Origin: Methanosalsum zhilinae DSM 4017 | GTDB lineage: Archaea > Halobacteriota > Methanosarcinia > Methanosarcinales > Methanosarcinaceae | Direction of reading: 5' to 3' | Assembly: GCF_000217995.1 (NCBI RefSeq) | Contig: NC_015676.1 | Span: forward strand, 1,471,708 to 1,535,707 | Length of the DNA: 64,000 bases | Shown here: in pieces, positions 27,251-36,837 of the stretch | Position numbering within the stretch: the first letter of the stretch is position 1 | Layout: each line of letters starts with the position of its first letter | The notes under the pieces: model-generated | Told to the model about the DNA's origin: nothing | Databases searched by the model: none | The model's input: only the letters and a program-made list of their open reading frames with translations | Program-made: the position numbers and the translations under genes

Positions 27251-28474
27251 ATGAAAAATGTGAATTTAATTTATGATCAATATGGGGGTTTTGAAATTAA
27301 AAGAACAAAGCTTAAAGTTGGAATGTTTTCATGGGAAAGCCTTTACTCAGTAAAGGTTGGAGGTATAGCCCCACATGTCTCAGAGCTTTCAGAAACACTT
27401 GCAAAAAAGGGCCATGAGGTGCATTTGTTTACCAGAAGTGGGGGTCTGCCAGATTATGAGCAGATAAATGGGGTACATTATCACAGGATATCACATGATC
27501 AGTCAGGAAACATCGTGCACCAGATGGATAAAATGTGTGATGCAATGTATTACCGCTATAGGGAGGTTATCAGAGAATATGGGGATCTGGACATACTCCA
27601 TGGACATGACTGGCATCCGGTAAATGTTCTGTGCAGAATAAAGGCAGAAGACGGCACTCCATTTATACTGACATATCATAGTACAGAATGGGGTCGTAAT
27701 GGGAACAAGCATGGTGACTGGTGGGAAGCTACTGAGATTTCTCACAGAGAATGGCTTGGAGGATATGAAGCTGCAGAGGTGATCATTACTTCAAATATAC
27801 TTAAAAGTGAGGTTCAGTATCTTTATCAGATCCCGGATTACAAGATTTCAATAATACCTAATGGAATATATGCAGGAAAGATGAGAAAGAAACTGGATCC
27901 GGGAATGATCAAAAGAAGATATGGAATTTCACCCCTTGCTCCTGTGATTCTGTTCATAGGACGTATGAGCTACCAGAAAGGGCCTGACCTGATGGTGCAG
28001 GCAATTCCCAATGTACTTGCTCACAGGCCAGATGCCCAGTTTGTATTCATTGGTGAAGGAGAAATGAGACCCTATTGTCAGCAGATTGCCTGGGATTCAG
28101 GTGTAGCCCATGCCACCCATTTTCTGGGGTATGCCCCGGATGAGGAAGCTATAGACTGGAACAATGCATGTGACATTGTATGTGTTCCCAGCAGAAATGA
28201 ACCGTTTGGTATTGTAGTACTGGAAGCATGGGATGCGGGTAAAACTGTAGTAGCTACAGATGCAGTTAAGCTCATAGATTGTTTCATAAACGGCATCACC
28301 GTATACCAGAATCCAGATTCAATTGCCTGGGGTATAAACTATGTACTTGATGGAATGGGGCTAAGGAAGCTTGGGGAAGAAGGCCAGCATCTTGTTGAGA
28401 CAAAATATAACTGGGACTCTGTATCTTATTCCACGGTCAATGTCTACATAAAGGCTTCATCTGAAAATATCTAA
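27251..28474 (+). CDS. GT4 family glycosyltransferase (glycogen synthase-like)
   Basis: Protein of 407 residues with two Rossmann domains. The N-terminal acceptor domain has WESLYSVKVGGIAPHVSELSE and LHGHDWH; the donor domain has IPNGIY, LFIGRMSYQKGPDLM and the E-x7-E motif with Glu317 and Glu325 in RNEPFGIVVLEAWDAG. This is the pattern of archaeal GT4 glycogen synthases and related alpha-glucan transferases. It starts 16 bases after the GalT-like gene. Having both GT3 and GT4 synthase-like genes in one island suggests different donors or a priming versus elongation split, which is not proven. Confidence 0.88.
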   Translation: MKNVNLIYDQYGGFEIKRTKLKVGMFSWESLYSVKVGGIAPHVSELSETLAKKGHEVHLFTRSGGLPDYEQINGVHYHRISHDQSGNIVHQMDKMCDAMYYRYREVIREYGDLDILHGHDWHPVNVLCRIKAEDGTPFILTYHSTEWGRNGNKHGDWWEATEISHREWLGGYEAAEVIITSNILKSEVQYLYQIPDYKISIIPNGIYAGKMRKKLDPGMIKRRYGISPLAPVILFIGRMSYQKGPDLMVQAIPNVLAHRPDAQFVFIGEGEMRPYCQQIAWDSGVAHATHFLGYAPDEEAIDWNNACDIVCVPSRNEPFGIVVLEAWDAGKTVVATDAVKLIDCFINGITVYQNPDSIAWGINYVLDGMGLRKLGEEGQHLVETKYNWDSVSYSTVNVYIKASSENI

Positions 28475-28507
28475 TCCAGCTGGAAAATAATCTTATTGGA
28501 AAATATT

Positions 28508-30508
28508 ATGTTTGAGTCAGTTTTTCCATCAAATGAATTTAAAGATTACAGGAGCGGATTGCGTAAAGAGTGGATCGTTACCAATGGGCTTGGAGGATAT
28601 GCATCATCCACCATAACAGGTGCAAATTCCAGAACATATCACGGCCTTTTGGTAGCTGCCATGAATCCACCTGTTGACAGGATACTGTTACTTTCGTCCG
28701 TGGATGAAATAATAGAGATCAATGGCGAACTGTACCATCTTGCGGTACATAAATATCCAGATACGGTATATCCTGAAGGATACAGATACCTCAACTCTGT
28801 CTCCTTTAATCCTTTCCCTGTGTATACATATAATCTGGGAAATGCCCGGATAAGTAAACACATCTTTATGGTTCATGGTCAGAATACAACGATCATTGAA
28901 TACCAGATAGATGGGGTTTGTGACAATGACAGTATTTCAATGAAATTACTACCACTTATCAATACAAGAAATTTTCATCATACTGCACGGTCAAATGATA
29001 ACATATTCAAGCAGACGGCTGGCTCATTCAGAACTGAAATAACCAATGGTAATGTTTCATTTCAATTAAGTTCAAATGCCGGCTATTTTCCTGCAGGAAA
29101 CTGGTACTATGATTTTGAGTATGAACACGAACTGGAACGTGGAAACTTTTATACAGAAGACAATTATAATCCTGGATATTTTGAAAAAAGTTCTTTGACC
29201 AATGGAAGCCACATATTTCTCGTTGCATCTACTGAACATATACCTGACATAAATTCTGAAGACATTGAAATTCTCTACAGAAAAGAAATTGAAAGACTTA
29301 TAGATATAGAAAGAAAATGCAGCTATAAAGATAACATTATATCAAAACTCTATCCTGCAGCAGATTCATTCATTGTTCAGCGAAAATCAACCGGATCAAA
29401 TACCGTTATTGCTGGATATCACTGGTTTTCTGACTGGGGACGGGATTCAATGATATCACTACCGGGCCTTACACTGGTTACCGGACGATTTGAAGAAGCT
29501 TCCAGCATACTAACCACATTTTCAAAGTACTGCAGAAGGGGACTTATACCAAATCGCTTCCCTGATCACAGTAAAGACATGCCTGCATACAATACAGTTG
29601 ATGCTCCTTTGTGGTTTATACATGCAGCCGGACGTTATTTTGAATATACCGGTGATGGAAATCTAATTGAGGATATCTGGAGTACCATAAAGGAAATCCT
29701 ATATTATTATACTCATGGAACTGATAACGGCATAATAATGGACTCAGATGGCCTTATAAGACATAATGACCAGCTTACATGGATGGATGCAAAAATTGGA
29801 GTAAATGCAGTAACTCCAAGAGCCGGTAAAGCATGCGAGATCAATGCACTCTGGTATAATGCTCTGAATACAGCTTTATTTATATCAGATAACCTGCAGC
29901 TTGATATTGAATTCAATGCTGATGATCTCCATATGATCAGAGAAAATTTCAGTAAAATGTTCTGGAATACGCATGAAAAATGTCTTTTTGACTTTATAGA
30001 TGACAGAAAAGAAACTAGTATTATAAAGGACCCTTCAATACGTCCAAATCAACTTTTTGCAGTATCACTGCCATATACAATGCTAACCCACAAACAGAAC
30101 TGCCAGATTGTCAAAAAGGTCGAACAGGAATTGCTCACCCCTGTTGGGATCAGGACTCTCTCACCTGGAGATTCAGGATACACCGGAATATATTCAGGGA
30201 ATATCTGGACACGGGATGCAGCATACCATAATGGAACTGTCTGGCCCTGGCTTATGGGGGCATACATATCAGCCTATACCAGGGTCAACAACTATTCAGA
30301 CCAAAGCATCGCATACTCAGAGCAGTTACTGCAAGGACTTGATGGTCATTTATATCAGGCAGGTGTTGGCACCATATCTGAGATATTTGATGGTGATCCA
30401 CCACATGACCCTAAAGGATGTATATCCCAGGCATGGAGTGTTGCAGAAATAATGCGGGCATACATTGAAGATATTGTAAACCAGGGAAAAGTTAAGGTCA
30501 TGTATTAA
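28508..30508 (+). CDS. Glycogen debranching enzyme (amylo-alpha-1,6-glucosidase)
   Basis: Protein of 666 residues. The N-terminal beta domain (to about 270) begins KEWIVTNGLGGYASSTITG with NSRTYHGLLVA, and the C-terminal (alpha/alpha)6 domain has DWGRDSMISLPGL (Trp310-Asp313), GLIPNRFPD, YNTVDAPLWF and WTRDAAYHNGTVWPWL. It removes alpha-1,6-linked glucose at branch points. A TTG at 28496 extends the frame by four residues, but ATG at 28508 gives the usual N-terminus. It follows the GT4 gene by about 33 bases. Confidence 0.92.
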   Translation: MFESVFPSNEFKDYRSGLRKEWIVTNGLGGYASSTITGANSRTYHGLLVAAMNPPVDRILLLSSVDEIIEINGELYHLAVHKYPDTVYPEGYRYLNSVSFNPFPVYTYNLGNARISKHIFMVHGQNTTIIEYQIDGVCDNDSISMKLLPLINTRNFHHTARSNDNIFKQTAGSFRTEITNGNVSFQLSSNAGYFPAGNWYYDFEYEHELERGNFYTEDNYNPGYFEKSSLTNGSHIFLVASTEHIPDINSEDIEILYRKEIERLIDIERKCSYKDNIISKLYPAADSFIVQRKSTGSNTVIAGYHWFSDWGRDSMISLPGLTLVTGRFEEASSILTTFSKYCRRGLIPNRFPDHSKDMPAYNTVDAPLWFIHAAGRYFEYTGDGNLIEDIWSTIKEILYYYTHGTDNGIIMDSDGLIRHNDQLTWMDAKIGVNAVTPRAGKACEINALWYNALNTALFISDNLQLDIEFNADDLHMIRENFSKMFWNTHEKCLFDFIDDRKETSIIKDPSIRPNQLFAVSLPYTMLTHKQNCQIVKKVEQELLTPVGIRTLSPGDSGYTGIYSGNIWTRDAAYHNGTVWPWLMGAYISAYTRVNNYSDQSIAYSEQLLQGLDGHLYQAGVGTISEIFDGDPPHDPKGCISQAWSVAEIMRAYIEDIVNQGKVKVMY

Positions 30509-30595
30509 TGAATTGTTTGAAGTATCTTTTTATATTTATAATATAATATTATCAAAGATAAGTAACAACAGTTGATTAAAGTGGAGGGTATTGAG

Positions 30596-30811
30596 ATGGA
30601 AAATGATTATTGTATTGATATTGGGCTTGCAGCTGGTGCTGTATACAGTGAGCTTGAAAATGGGGACCGAAATTTGACCCAGCTTCGCAAACATATAATT
30701 GATAATGGATATGATGCGAATACTTTTCTTATGGCCCTTGGATGGCTTGCAAGAGAAGATAAGGTCTGCATAATAAAACAGAACAATAAATGGTCCATCT
30801 GTCTTAAATAA
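30596..30811 (+). CDS. Small winged-helix protein, DUF2582-like
   Basis: Protein of 71 residues forming one winged helix-turn-helix: IGLAAGAVYSELENG, then NLTQLRKHIIDNG as recognition-type helices, and a beta wing KVCIIKQNNKWSICLK. Such domains occur widely as small DNA-binding or protein-binding modules. The ATG at 30596 is chosen over TTG at 30572 because GGAGGG lies 8 bases upstream. A TATA-rich stretch (30528-30546) suggests its own promoter within the glycogen island. Confidence 0.8.
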   Translation: MENDYCIDIGLAAGAVYSELENGDRNLTQLRKHIIDNGYDANTFLMALGWLAREDKVCIIKQNNKWSICLK

Positions 30812-30848
30812 GTATATAATGAAGTAATGATCATAAATTACATTTGAT

Positions 30849-31910
30849 ATGAGAAGATTCGTAAAAAAAACTTCCTATAAAGCAGGTTTTCCACCAGGTA
30901 CACTTGTCCATATTGGAGAAAAGAAAACAGAAACAGTCAGAATTTCGTATCTGGATTATGATTATTCAAACATACACGAGAATGTAGTCGATTCTATTGA
31001 AGAGTGTTTTCCTTTAAAGGACACACATACAGTAAGCTGGATCAATATCGATGGTATTCATAGGGTGGACATAATTGAAAAGATCGGGAAACAATTTGAT
31101 ATTCATCCACTGGTACTGGAAGATATACTCCATACCAATCAACGGCCAAAGATCGAAGATTTTGGCAACTATATGTATATTGTTCTCAAAATGATTTATT
31201 CCAATGAGAATAATGAAATCAATTCAGAGCAGATAAGCCTGATAATGGGAGAAAATTTCGTCATATCATTTCAGGAAATCGAAGGTGATACTTTTGAACC
31301 AGTTCGAAAGCGCATCAGGAGTGAAAAAAGCCGTATACGCAAAATGGGACCAGATTATCTTACCTATGCTCTGATAGATTCTATAGTTGACAATTATTTT
31401 ATTATTCTTGAAAAAATAGAGGACAAATTAGATTTAATTGAAGATGAAGTTGTTTCAAGCCCTACACCAGACGTGCTCAGAAACATTCATAGTCTCAAAT
31501 GGGAAATGACATATCTTCGTAAATCAGTATGGCCTCTCAGGGAAGTAATCAACAGTATGACCCGAACGGAATCAAACCTGATACAGGAATCTACCAGAAT
31601 ATATCTTAGAGACCTTTATGATCATACCATTCAGGTTATTGATACAGTAGAAACATTCAGAGATATACTATCCGGAATGCTTGATGTTTATCTATCCAGT
31701 ATAAATAACAAAATGAGTGAGGTCATGAAGTTCCTTACGATCATTGCAACCATCTTTATACCTCTGACATTCATAGCCGGTGTTTATGGAATGAACTTTG
31801 AATATATGCCTGAACTTGAATGGAAATGGGGCTACCATCTAATACTATCATTAATGTTTCTAACCGTACTTACCATGGTCGTGTATTTCAAGAAGAAAAA
31901 ATGGTTTTGA
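30849..31910 (+). CDS. corA: CorA-type magnesium/cobalt transporter
   Basis: Protein of 353 residues. A long soluble N-terminal domain (1-285) with WINIDGIHRVDIIEKIGKQF and a stalk helix is followed by two membrane segments near 292-314 and 326-347; the first ends in the signature YGMNF and the periplasmic-side loop is EYMPELEWKWGY. CorA pentamers carry divalent cations down the potential. Normal length. It sits inside the glycogen island after the small winged-helix gene. Confidence 0.95.
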   Translation: MRRFVKKTSYKAGFPPGTLVHIGEKKTETVRISYLDYDYSNIHENVVDSIEECFPLKDTHTVSWINIDGIHRVDIIEKIGKQFDIHPLVLEDILHTNQRPKIEDFGNYMYIVLKMIYSNENNEINSEQISLIMGENFVISFQEIEGDTFEPVRKRIRSEKSRIRKMGPDYLTYALIDSIVDNYFIILEKIEDKLDLIEDEVVSSPTPDVLRNIHSLKWEMTYLRKSVWPLREVINSMTRTESNLIQESTRIYLRDLYDHTIQVIDTVETFRDILSGMLDVYLSSINNKMSEVMKFLTIIATIFIPLTFIAGVYGMNFEYMPELEWKWGYHLILSLMFLTVLTMVVYFKKKKWF

Positions 31911-31957
31911 AGCATTATAAATTAACTTCTTTCGTTTGAGGATTACAGGGATTAATT

Positions 31958-32665
31958 ATGTTCGGATCGTACAACATTCCGTTTAAGATCGAAACTGAAA
32001 ATATCAGCCTGCGGGTTGAAAAACTGGACAGCATTTATCTATACAGAAGAGATGCAAATAATGAGAAAGTAGATAAGAATCTCATGGACGTGGAAGGCAG
32101 TCTGCTTATCAATCCAATTGAACCCCTGAACAGACCAAAAAAAATCACTTCATATCTTCTGATCGAATTCGAAAGGCCTGTTATACTAAGTCCGGGTTCC
32201 TCAAATACTGCATATATCCGATTTCCGGTTGAAATCGGAGTATTCATTTCCGGCAAAGGTAAGTACGAGATACTTGATATCATTTCACTTTCAAAAAAGA
32301 AGTTCACTCTTTACGGAGATCCAAGTGATGGAGTGATCTGCAAGTACTGGAAAAGTGAGGTCTTTTCTACAGTGCCGGAATTAAACAGTCTATATGAGGG
32401 GGTCATAGAGATGAATATAATTAATGAAACTCAGAAATGGTCTGAGATCACCAGAACTGTTCTAAATGCCTATGGTATGAAAATATATTATACCTCTGAC
32501 ATGGTATCAATGAAAATCAATATGAGGGTTACAGGCCAAAGAACTGCTTTGACCGAATTTGTCAATTCGCCCATTAAAGAAAGTATGAAGAAGTCACTTG
32601 AACTTTATACTCTTGGAATCGTTCGTGTAAGCGGTGGGAACTATCTGATGGAGAAGGGACTTTGA
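31958..32665 (+). CDS. DUF432 family protein
   Basis: Soluble protein of 235 residues, predicted largely beta. I recognise the DUF432 look: FGSYNIPFKIETENISLRVEK at the start, LLIEFERPVILSPGS, and FPVEIGVFISG. The family has no known function, but its genes are often next to MscS channels, as here: the stop overlaps the TTG start of the next gene by 4 bases, so the two are translationally coupled and may act together (inference). GGGAT precedes the ATG. Confidence 0.85.
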   Translation: MFGSYNIPFKIETENISLRVEKLDSIYLYRRDANNEKVDKNLMDVEGSLLINPIEPLNRPKKITSYLLIEFERPVILSPGSSNTAYIRFPVEIGVFISGKGKYEILDIISLSKKKFTLYGDPSDGVICKYWKSEVFSTVPELNSLYEGVIEMNIINETQKWSEITRTVLNAYGMKIYYTSDMVSMKINMRVTGQRTALTEFVNSPIKESMKKSLELYTLGIVRVSGGNYLMEKGL

Positions 32666-33549
32666 TATCATCAATAATGTCACATTTACCCGAAAGTGGC
32701 CTATTAATTATCAAATTCTTCACATCCATTTTTGCACTGATACTCATAATCATAGCCAGTAAAGCTATTACGATTTACCTGAGAAGGCTTCTAAAAGAGA
32801 GAGTAGAAAAAGGTTCTCTGGATGTTCTGCTTAAATTTACATATTATACTCTGATAGGAATTGCTTTTTTCCTGTTTGTACTTCCAACACTTGGTGTTCT
32901 TCCCTCCAGTCTTCTGGTTGCTGGGGGAATATTTGGATTTGTGATAGGATTTGCCAGTCAGAGTATTGTTGGTAATCTTATTTCAGGAATATTTCTTATC
33001 ATTGAAAGGCCAATAGAGATAGGAAACCAGGTGAACATTGAACAAAATTCCGGCATTGTGACCGATATAAATCTCATCTCCACCATTATCAGGACATATG
33101 ACGGACTCTATATCAGAATACCGAATGAAAAGGTTTTCACAAATACAATTACCAATTTTGTAGCAAATGTAGCCCGGCGTTTTGAGTATGTGGTTGGAAT
33201 ACGTTACAGTGATGATGCTGACAGAGCTATAAAGATCATAAACGATGTAGTTGAAGAGAATCCTTTTGTTCTAAAGAATCCAAAGCCAATGGCCTTTGTA
33301 GATAACCTGGGAGATAATTCAGTAAATATATTTGTAAGAATGTGGGCTCCTGCTACTGACTGGTTTGATGCAAAGACTACTCTGCTCTGGAAAATCAAAG
33401 TAGCTCTTCAAAATGATGGAATAGAAATAGCATTTCCACAGAGGACTTTATGGTTTCAGAACGAACTAAGGACAGGTGCCATAAAAAAAATGGGAAATAA
33501 TGAGGGATTTAATGATACAGAAAATCTGTTTGATCAGGAAAAAATATGA
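32662..33549 (+). CDS. MscS family mechanosensitive channel (second copy)
   Basis: Membrane protein of 295 residues. Hydrophobic segments lie at about 15-38, 55-75 and 80-110; the pore helix and following region read GGIFGFVIGFASQSIVGNLISG and IIERPIEIGNQV. It differs clearly from the first MscS (4340), so they are old paralogues. It starts with TTG overlapping the DUF432 stop (TTGA), with GGAGAAGGG upstream. Its place in the glycogen island suggests a link between osmotic state and polyglucose turnover (inference). Confidence 0.92.
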   Translation: MISSIMSHLPESGLLIIKFFTSIFALILIIIASKAITIYLRRLLKERVEKGSLDVLLKFTYYTLIGIAFFLFVLPTLGVLPSSLLVAGGIFGFVIGFASQSIVGNLISGIFLIIERPIEIGNQVNIEQNSGIVTDINLISTIIRTYDGLYIRIPNEKVFTNTITNFVANVARRFEYVVGIRYSDDADRAIKIINDVVEENPFVLKNPKPMAFVDNLGDNSVNIFVRMWAPATDWFDAKTTLLWKIKVALQNDGIEIAFPQRTLWFQNELRTGAIKKMGNNEGFNDTENLFDQEKI

Positions 33550-33622
33550 AATATCGATCAGAGTAAGAGATTTATTTGCAGGACCAATATACTAAAATAT
33601 CTCTTTAAAGCATTTAAGTAGT

Positions 33623-34759
33623 ATGAAAGGAGTTTGTGTATGTTGGGAAGTGCATTTGCCCTATGACATAAAATGGTACTGGGCAAATGAGGGGTATCAA
33701 AAACCTTCAATGGAAAAGTATTTTAATCTGATCAAAACTTTTTCCAATTTTGATCGTTTTGCAGATGAGGTAATCTCAAGCAATGAAATTCTAAAAGAAT
33801 CCATTGCAGATGGAGGAAAATATTCATTCAATATATCCGGAACATTTATTGAACAATGTAAATGGAATATGGAAGTTATCTCTTCCTTTCACGGACTATT
33901 GAACAGTGGAAATGTTGAGTTGCTGGCTTCTCCCTATTACCAGTCAGTATGTTCTCTATTTGAGAACCATTCAGACTTTATAGAGCAGGTGAAAAAGCAC
34001 TCATCTACCATAAACGACATCTTTGATGAAAAAGTTCAGACACTTGTAAATACCCAGCTCCTGATGTCTGATGAGATTGCCAGATCTGCGTATCAAATGG
34101 GATTCAGGTGCATGATATCTGAAGGATCTCACAATATAGTCAGGAAAAATGATCCTGTATATGTATATAAAAATCATTTACCTGTAATTCTCAGACATAT
34201 CAACCTGAGTGAGGATATAGAGAGACGTTTTTCTGAAAAAAAATGGACAGGATATCCATTGATAGCAGATAAATTTGCAGCCTGGGTCAATAGTATGGAA
34301 GGGGATGTCCTTACACTATATATCAACTACGATTCACTCTCAAGTCACAGAAAAGACAGTGAACTGATCCATGATTTTATTAGAGACCTGCCAAAGAGTC
34401 TTGCCAGTCACGATATCCAAATGATCACACCTTCAGAAGCTGTAAAACTCTACAGTGCAAGGCCTCTTGAAACACTCAAACGTGAATCCACTGCCAGATA
34501 CGGCATTAACAGCCTTATAGGAAACCATGTGCAGCACATATACATGCATGAGCTTACAGGTGCAGGAAAGGAACTTGAAAATATAAAAGATAGATCATAT
34601 CATTCATCTCTGCAGCATATCTATCGCTGTCTCCAGCAAAGCAGTATTATGCATGATATGAATGCTGTAAATTATCCACTGGCATATGAAAGAGCGGTTA
34701 ACAATCTTTCAATTCTATCAGACCTAAAGCGTGCATTGATCTCAGGAGACAAACAATGA
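33623..34759 (+). CDS. GH57-like protein lacking catalytic residues
   Basis: Protein of 378 residues that aligns along its length with the active GH57 protein encoded next. All GH57 landmark motifs are recognisable but altered: region 1 HQPHR is HLPYD at 11-15; the nucleophile block RNTELL is VNTQLL with Gln145 in place of Glu; the acid/base block MDYETFGEH is INYDSLSSH with Asn235 in place of Asp. Yet the frame is intact and the fold-forming residues are kept (KWYW, the YPL-ADK block, GYP). It is therefore probably an inactive partner, glucan-binding or regulatory, rather than a pseudogene. Its stop overlaps the next start by 4 bases (ATGA), fitting a two-subunit complex. Confidence 0.85.
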   Translation: MKGVCVCWEVHLPYDIKWYWANEGYQKPSMEKYFNLIKTFSNFDRFADEVISSNEILKESIADGGKYSFNISGTFIEQCKWNMEVISSFHGLLNSGNVELLASPYYQSVCSLFENHSDFIEQVKKHSSTINDIFDEKVQTLVNTQLLMSDEIARSAYQMGFRCMISEGSHNIVRKNDPVYVYKNHLPVILRHINLSEDIERRFSEKKWTGYPLIADKFAAWVNSMEGDVLTLYINYDSLSSHRKDSELIHDFIRDLPKSLASHDIQMITPSEAVKLYSARPLETLKRESTARYGINSLIGNHVQHIYMHELTGAGKELENIKDRSYHSSLQHIYRCLQQSSIMHDMNAVNYPLAYERAVNNLSILSDLKRALISGDKQ

Positions 34760-36018
34760 GATCTATATGCCTATATTTTGAAATTCATCAGCCACACCGC
34801 CTAAAGTGGTTCTGGCCGGATCAAATATCTACAGGTTTTGAAAGATATTTTGATACATCAGTTAACAGAGAGATATTTGAAAAGGTTGCCAATAAATGTT
34901 ATATCCCTGCCAACCGGCTCCTGCTGGATCTTATAGATGAGCATGGTAAAGATTTCAGATTCAGTGTATCTATTACCGGAACCCTGCTGGACCAGTGTAC
35001 TATGTGGGGAGAAGAGGTCATTGATACTTTCAGACAAATGGCAGAATCTGGTTGCGTTGAGTTTCTTGACGAGACAAACTATCATTCGATTGCAGGCCTG
35101 TTCGACGATCGTTCAGAATTTACAGAACAGGTGATAGAGCACAGAAAAAAGGTTTCGGATCTTCTTAAAGTGCAGCCTGATGTATTCAGAAATACCGAAC
35201 TTCTATACAACAACAGTATTGCAAAGACTGCATCAGATCTTGGATACAGGGCTATACTTGCAGAAGGTGCAGACCATGTACTGGATCCATCAATGGGTCA
35301 TATCCATCCATTTGAAAACCGGAATATTATTGAAAACAGTCGATATTCACCAAATTATGTATACCAGGCCAGAGATTCAAACATCAGGGTTTTGTTAAGA
35401 AATTATCCATTGAGTGATGACATAGGATATCGATTTTCTTCTCGATCATGGAATGAATATCCATTGACTGCCGATAAATGGGCAACCTGGGCATCTCATG
35501 CCAGAGGAGACACGTTGAACATATTCATGGATTATGAAACATTCGGAGAACATCAATGGGCAGATACCGGTATATTTGAATTTCTGAAAAGCTACCCAAA
35601 TGAAGTAATAAAAAGGAACCTGGAGTTCAATACACCCTCTGAAACTATAGATAAATACCAGACCACAGGGATTGTTGATATAGATGACTTTTCCACAATC
35701 TCCTGGGCTGATATGGAAAGAGATACAAGTGCATGGATAGGTAATGATATGCAAAGGAGATGCTTTGAGGAAGCTAAGCTTCTGGAGCCTTATGTCAAAA
35801 GAACAGGGGATTATGAACTGATCAGGATCTGGAAACATTTTCTGACCTCAGACCATTATTATTACATGTCTACCAAATGGCTGGGTGATGCGGACGTACA
35901 TTCATATTTCAGCATACACACATCACCCTACGATGCAGCTGTTAATTTCATGGCAGCTTTCATGGATTTTAAAGCAAAGGTATTTTACAGGCTTAAAAAA
36001 GATAATAAAATTCAATAA
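34756..36018 (+). CDS. GH57 family alpha-amylase
   Basis: Glycoside hydrolase of 420 residues with an intact GH57 active site: region 1 FEIHQPHR at 8-15, nucleophile Glu148 in FRNTELLY, acid/base Asp259 in FMDYETFGEH, and the aromatic block SWADMERDTSAW. It cleaves or rearranges alpha-1,4-glucans inside the cell; no signal peptide is present. The gene is coupled to the preceding inactive paralogue and precedes a V4R-domain gene by about 10-20 bases. Amylase versus 4-alpha-glucanotransferase cannot be settled from the motifs. Confidence 0.9.
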   Translation: MRSICLYFEIHQPHRLKWFWPDQISTGFERYFDTSVNREIFEKVANKCYIPANRLLLDLIDEHGKDFRFSVSITGTLLDQCTMWGEEVIDTFRQMAESGCVEFLDETNYHSIAGLFDDRSEFTEQVIEHRKKVSDLLKVQPDVFRNTELLYNNSIAKTASDLGYRAILAEGADHVLDPSMGHIHPFENRNIIENSRYSPNYVYQARDSNIRVLLRNYPLSDDIGYRFSSRSWNEYPLTADKWATWASHARGDTLNIFMDYETFGEHQWADTGIFEFLKSYPNEVIKRNLEFNTPSETIDKYQTTGIVDIDDFSTISWADMERDTSAWIGNDMQRRCFEEAKLLEPYVKRTGDYELIRIWKHFLTSDHYYYMSTKWLGDADVHSYFSIHTSPYDAAVNFMAAFMDFKAKVFYRLKKDNKIQ

Positions 36019-36036
36019 ATAGGGAGATTGATCAGT

Positions 36037-36831
36037 TTGGCCCAGAACATGTGCATGTTTTATACGCCTGGAGAGGATAATTGTCTTGCATGGGTAAAGA
36101 TACATTATGACAAAAATAATGCAACCAGCTCAATGATATCCAAAATACTGGAATCTGAAGCTGTTTCAGTTATTTTTGCCACTGTTGACAATTTTGAATA
36201 TCCTGACATCGGTAAATTTTATGTGTTTATTGAGATCAGGAAAGAAGAACTAAAGAATCTGATCAGCAGCATTGAATCTCAAGAATATATAATGGATGTA
36301 GAATATGACATTTCAAATAACAGATTGATACATTCAATCGATTTTCCATTTACAATACTTGGTGGAAGGGCAATCGTTACAAGAGCACTGACATTTGTGG
36401 ATATCATAAAAATAATCAGAGAAAATGTACATGAATCTGAAGGTATACTTGTGCACAGTGGTCTCAAAGGCGGAAGACATGCTGCAAGACATGTGAGCCG
36501 ATATATGGAGGTTAATATCAACAATTTTGCAGATATACTCAAAGAGCTATTTCAGGCTGCAGGCTGGGGTCTGCTCAATATAGAATATGACCATGAAACA
36601 CATGAAGGAACAATAACTGTTCGTGATTCATTCATATCAGACGTATACCAGAAATCAGAAGAACATGTCTGTGCCTACATGTCAGGGTTCTTTTCAGGAT
36701 ATTTATCCGAATCGCTTGGAGAAGACATATATGCAAAAGAAATTAAGTGTCAGAGTAGCGGTCATCCGGAATGTGAACATCAGATAAGGGCTGCAACTCT
36801 TCTCGATCAGCAGATATCAATCAACAGGTGA
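36037..36831 (+). CDS. V4R-domain protein with ACT-like N-terminus
   Basis: Soluble protein of 264 residues. Residues 1-90 have an alpha/beta pattern suggestive of an ACT-like domain (CLAWVKIHYDKNNATSSMISKIL, GKFYVFIEIR). From about 120 on it follows the V4R (4-vinyl reductase) small-molecule-binding fold, ending in the typical Cys-rich block YAKEIKCQSSGHPECEHQI. V4R domains bind ligands or metals and often act as sensors. Among glycan enzymes it may sense a metabolite and control the neighbouring amylase (inference). TTG at 36037 is chosen since GGGAGAT lies at 36022-36028; TTG at 36028 would be too close. It precedes the glucoamylase gene by 6 bases. Confidence 0.78.
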   Translation: MAQNMCMFYTPGEDNCLAWVKIHYDKNNATSSMISKILESEAVSVIFATVDNFEYPDIGKFYVFIEIRKEELKNLISSIESQEYIMDVEYDISNNRLIHSIDFPFTILGGRAIVTRALTFVDIIKIIRENVHESEGILVHSGLKGGRHAARHVSRYMEVNINNFADILKELFQAAGWGLLNIEYDHETHEGTITVRDSFISDVYQKSEEHVCAYMSGFFSGYLSESLGEDIYAKEIKCQSSGHPECEHQIRAATLLDQQISINR

Positions 36832-36837
36832 ATACCG

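Noticed and set aside
33623-34759. First GH57 gene as a pseudogene
   Set aside because: The frame is intact with overlapping start/stop coupling, and the changes at catalytic positions are conservative (Gln, Asn) while structural motifs are kept.
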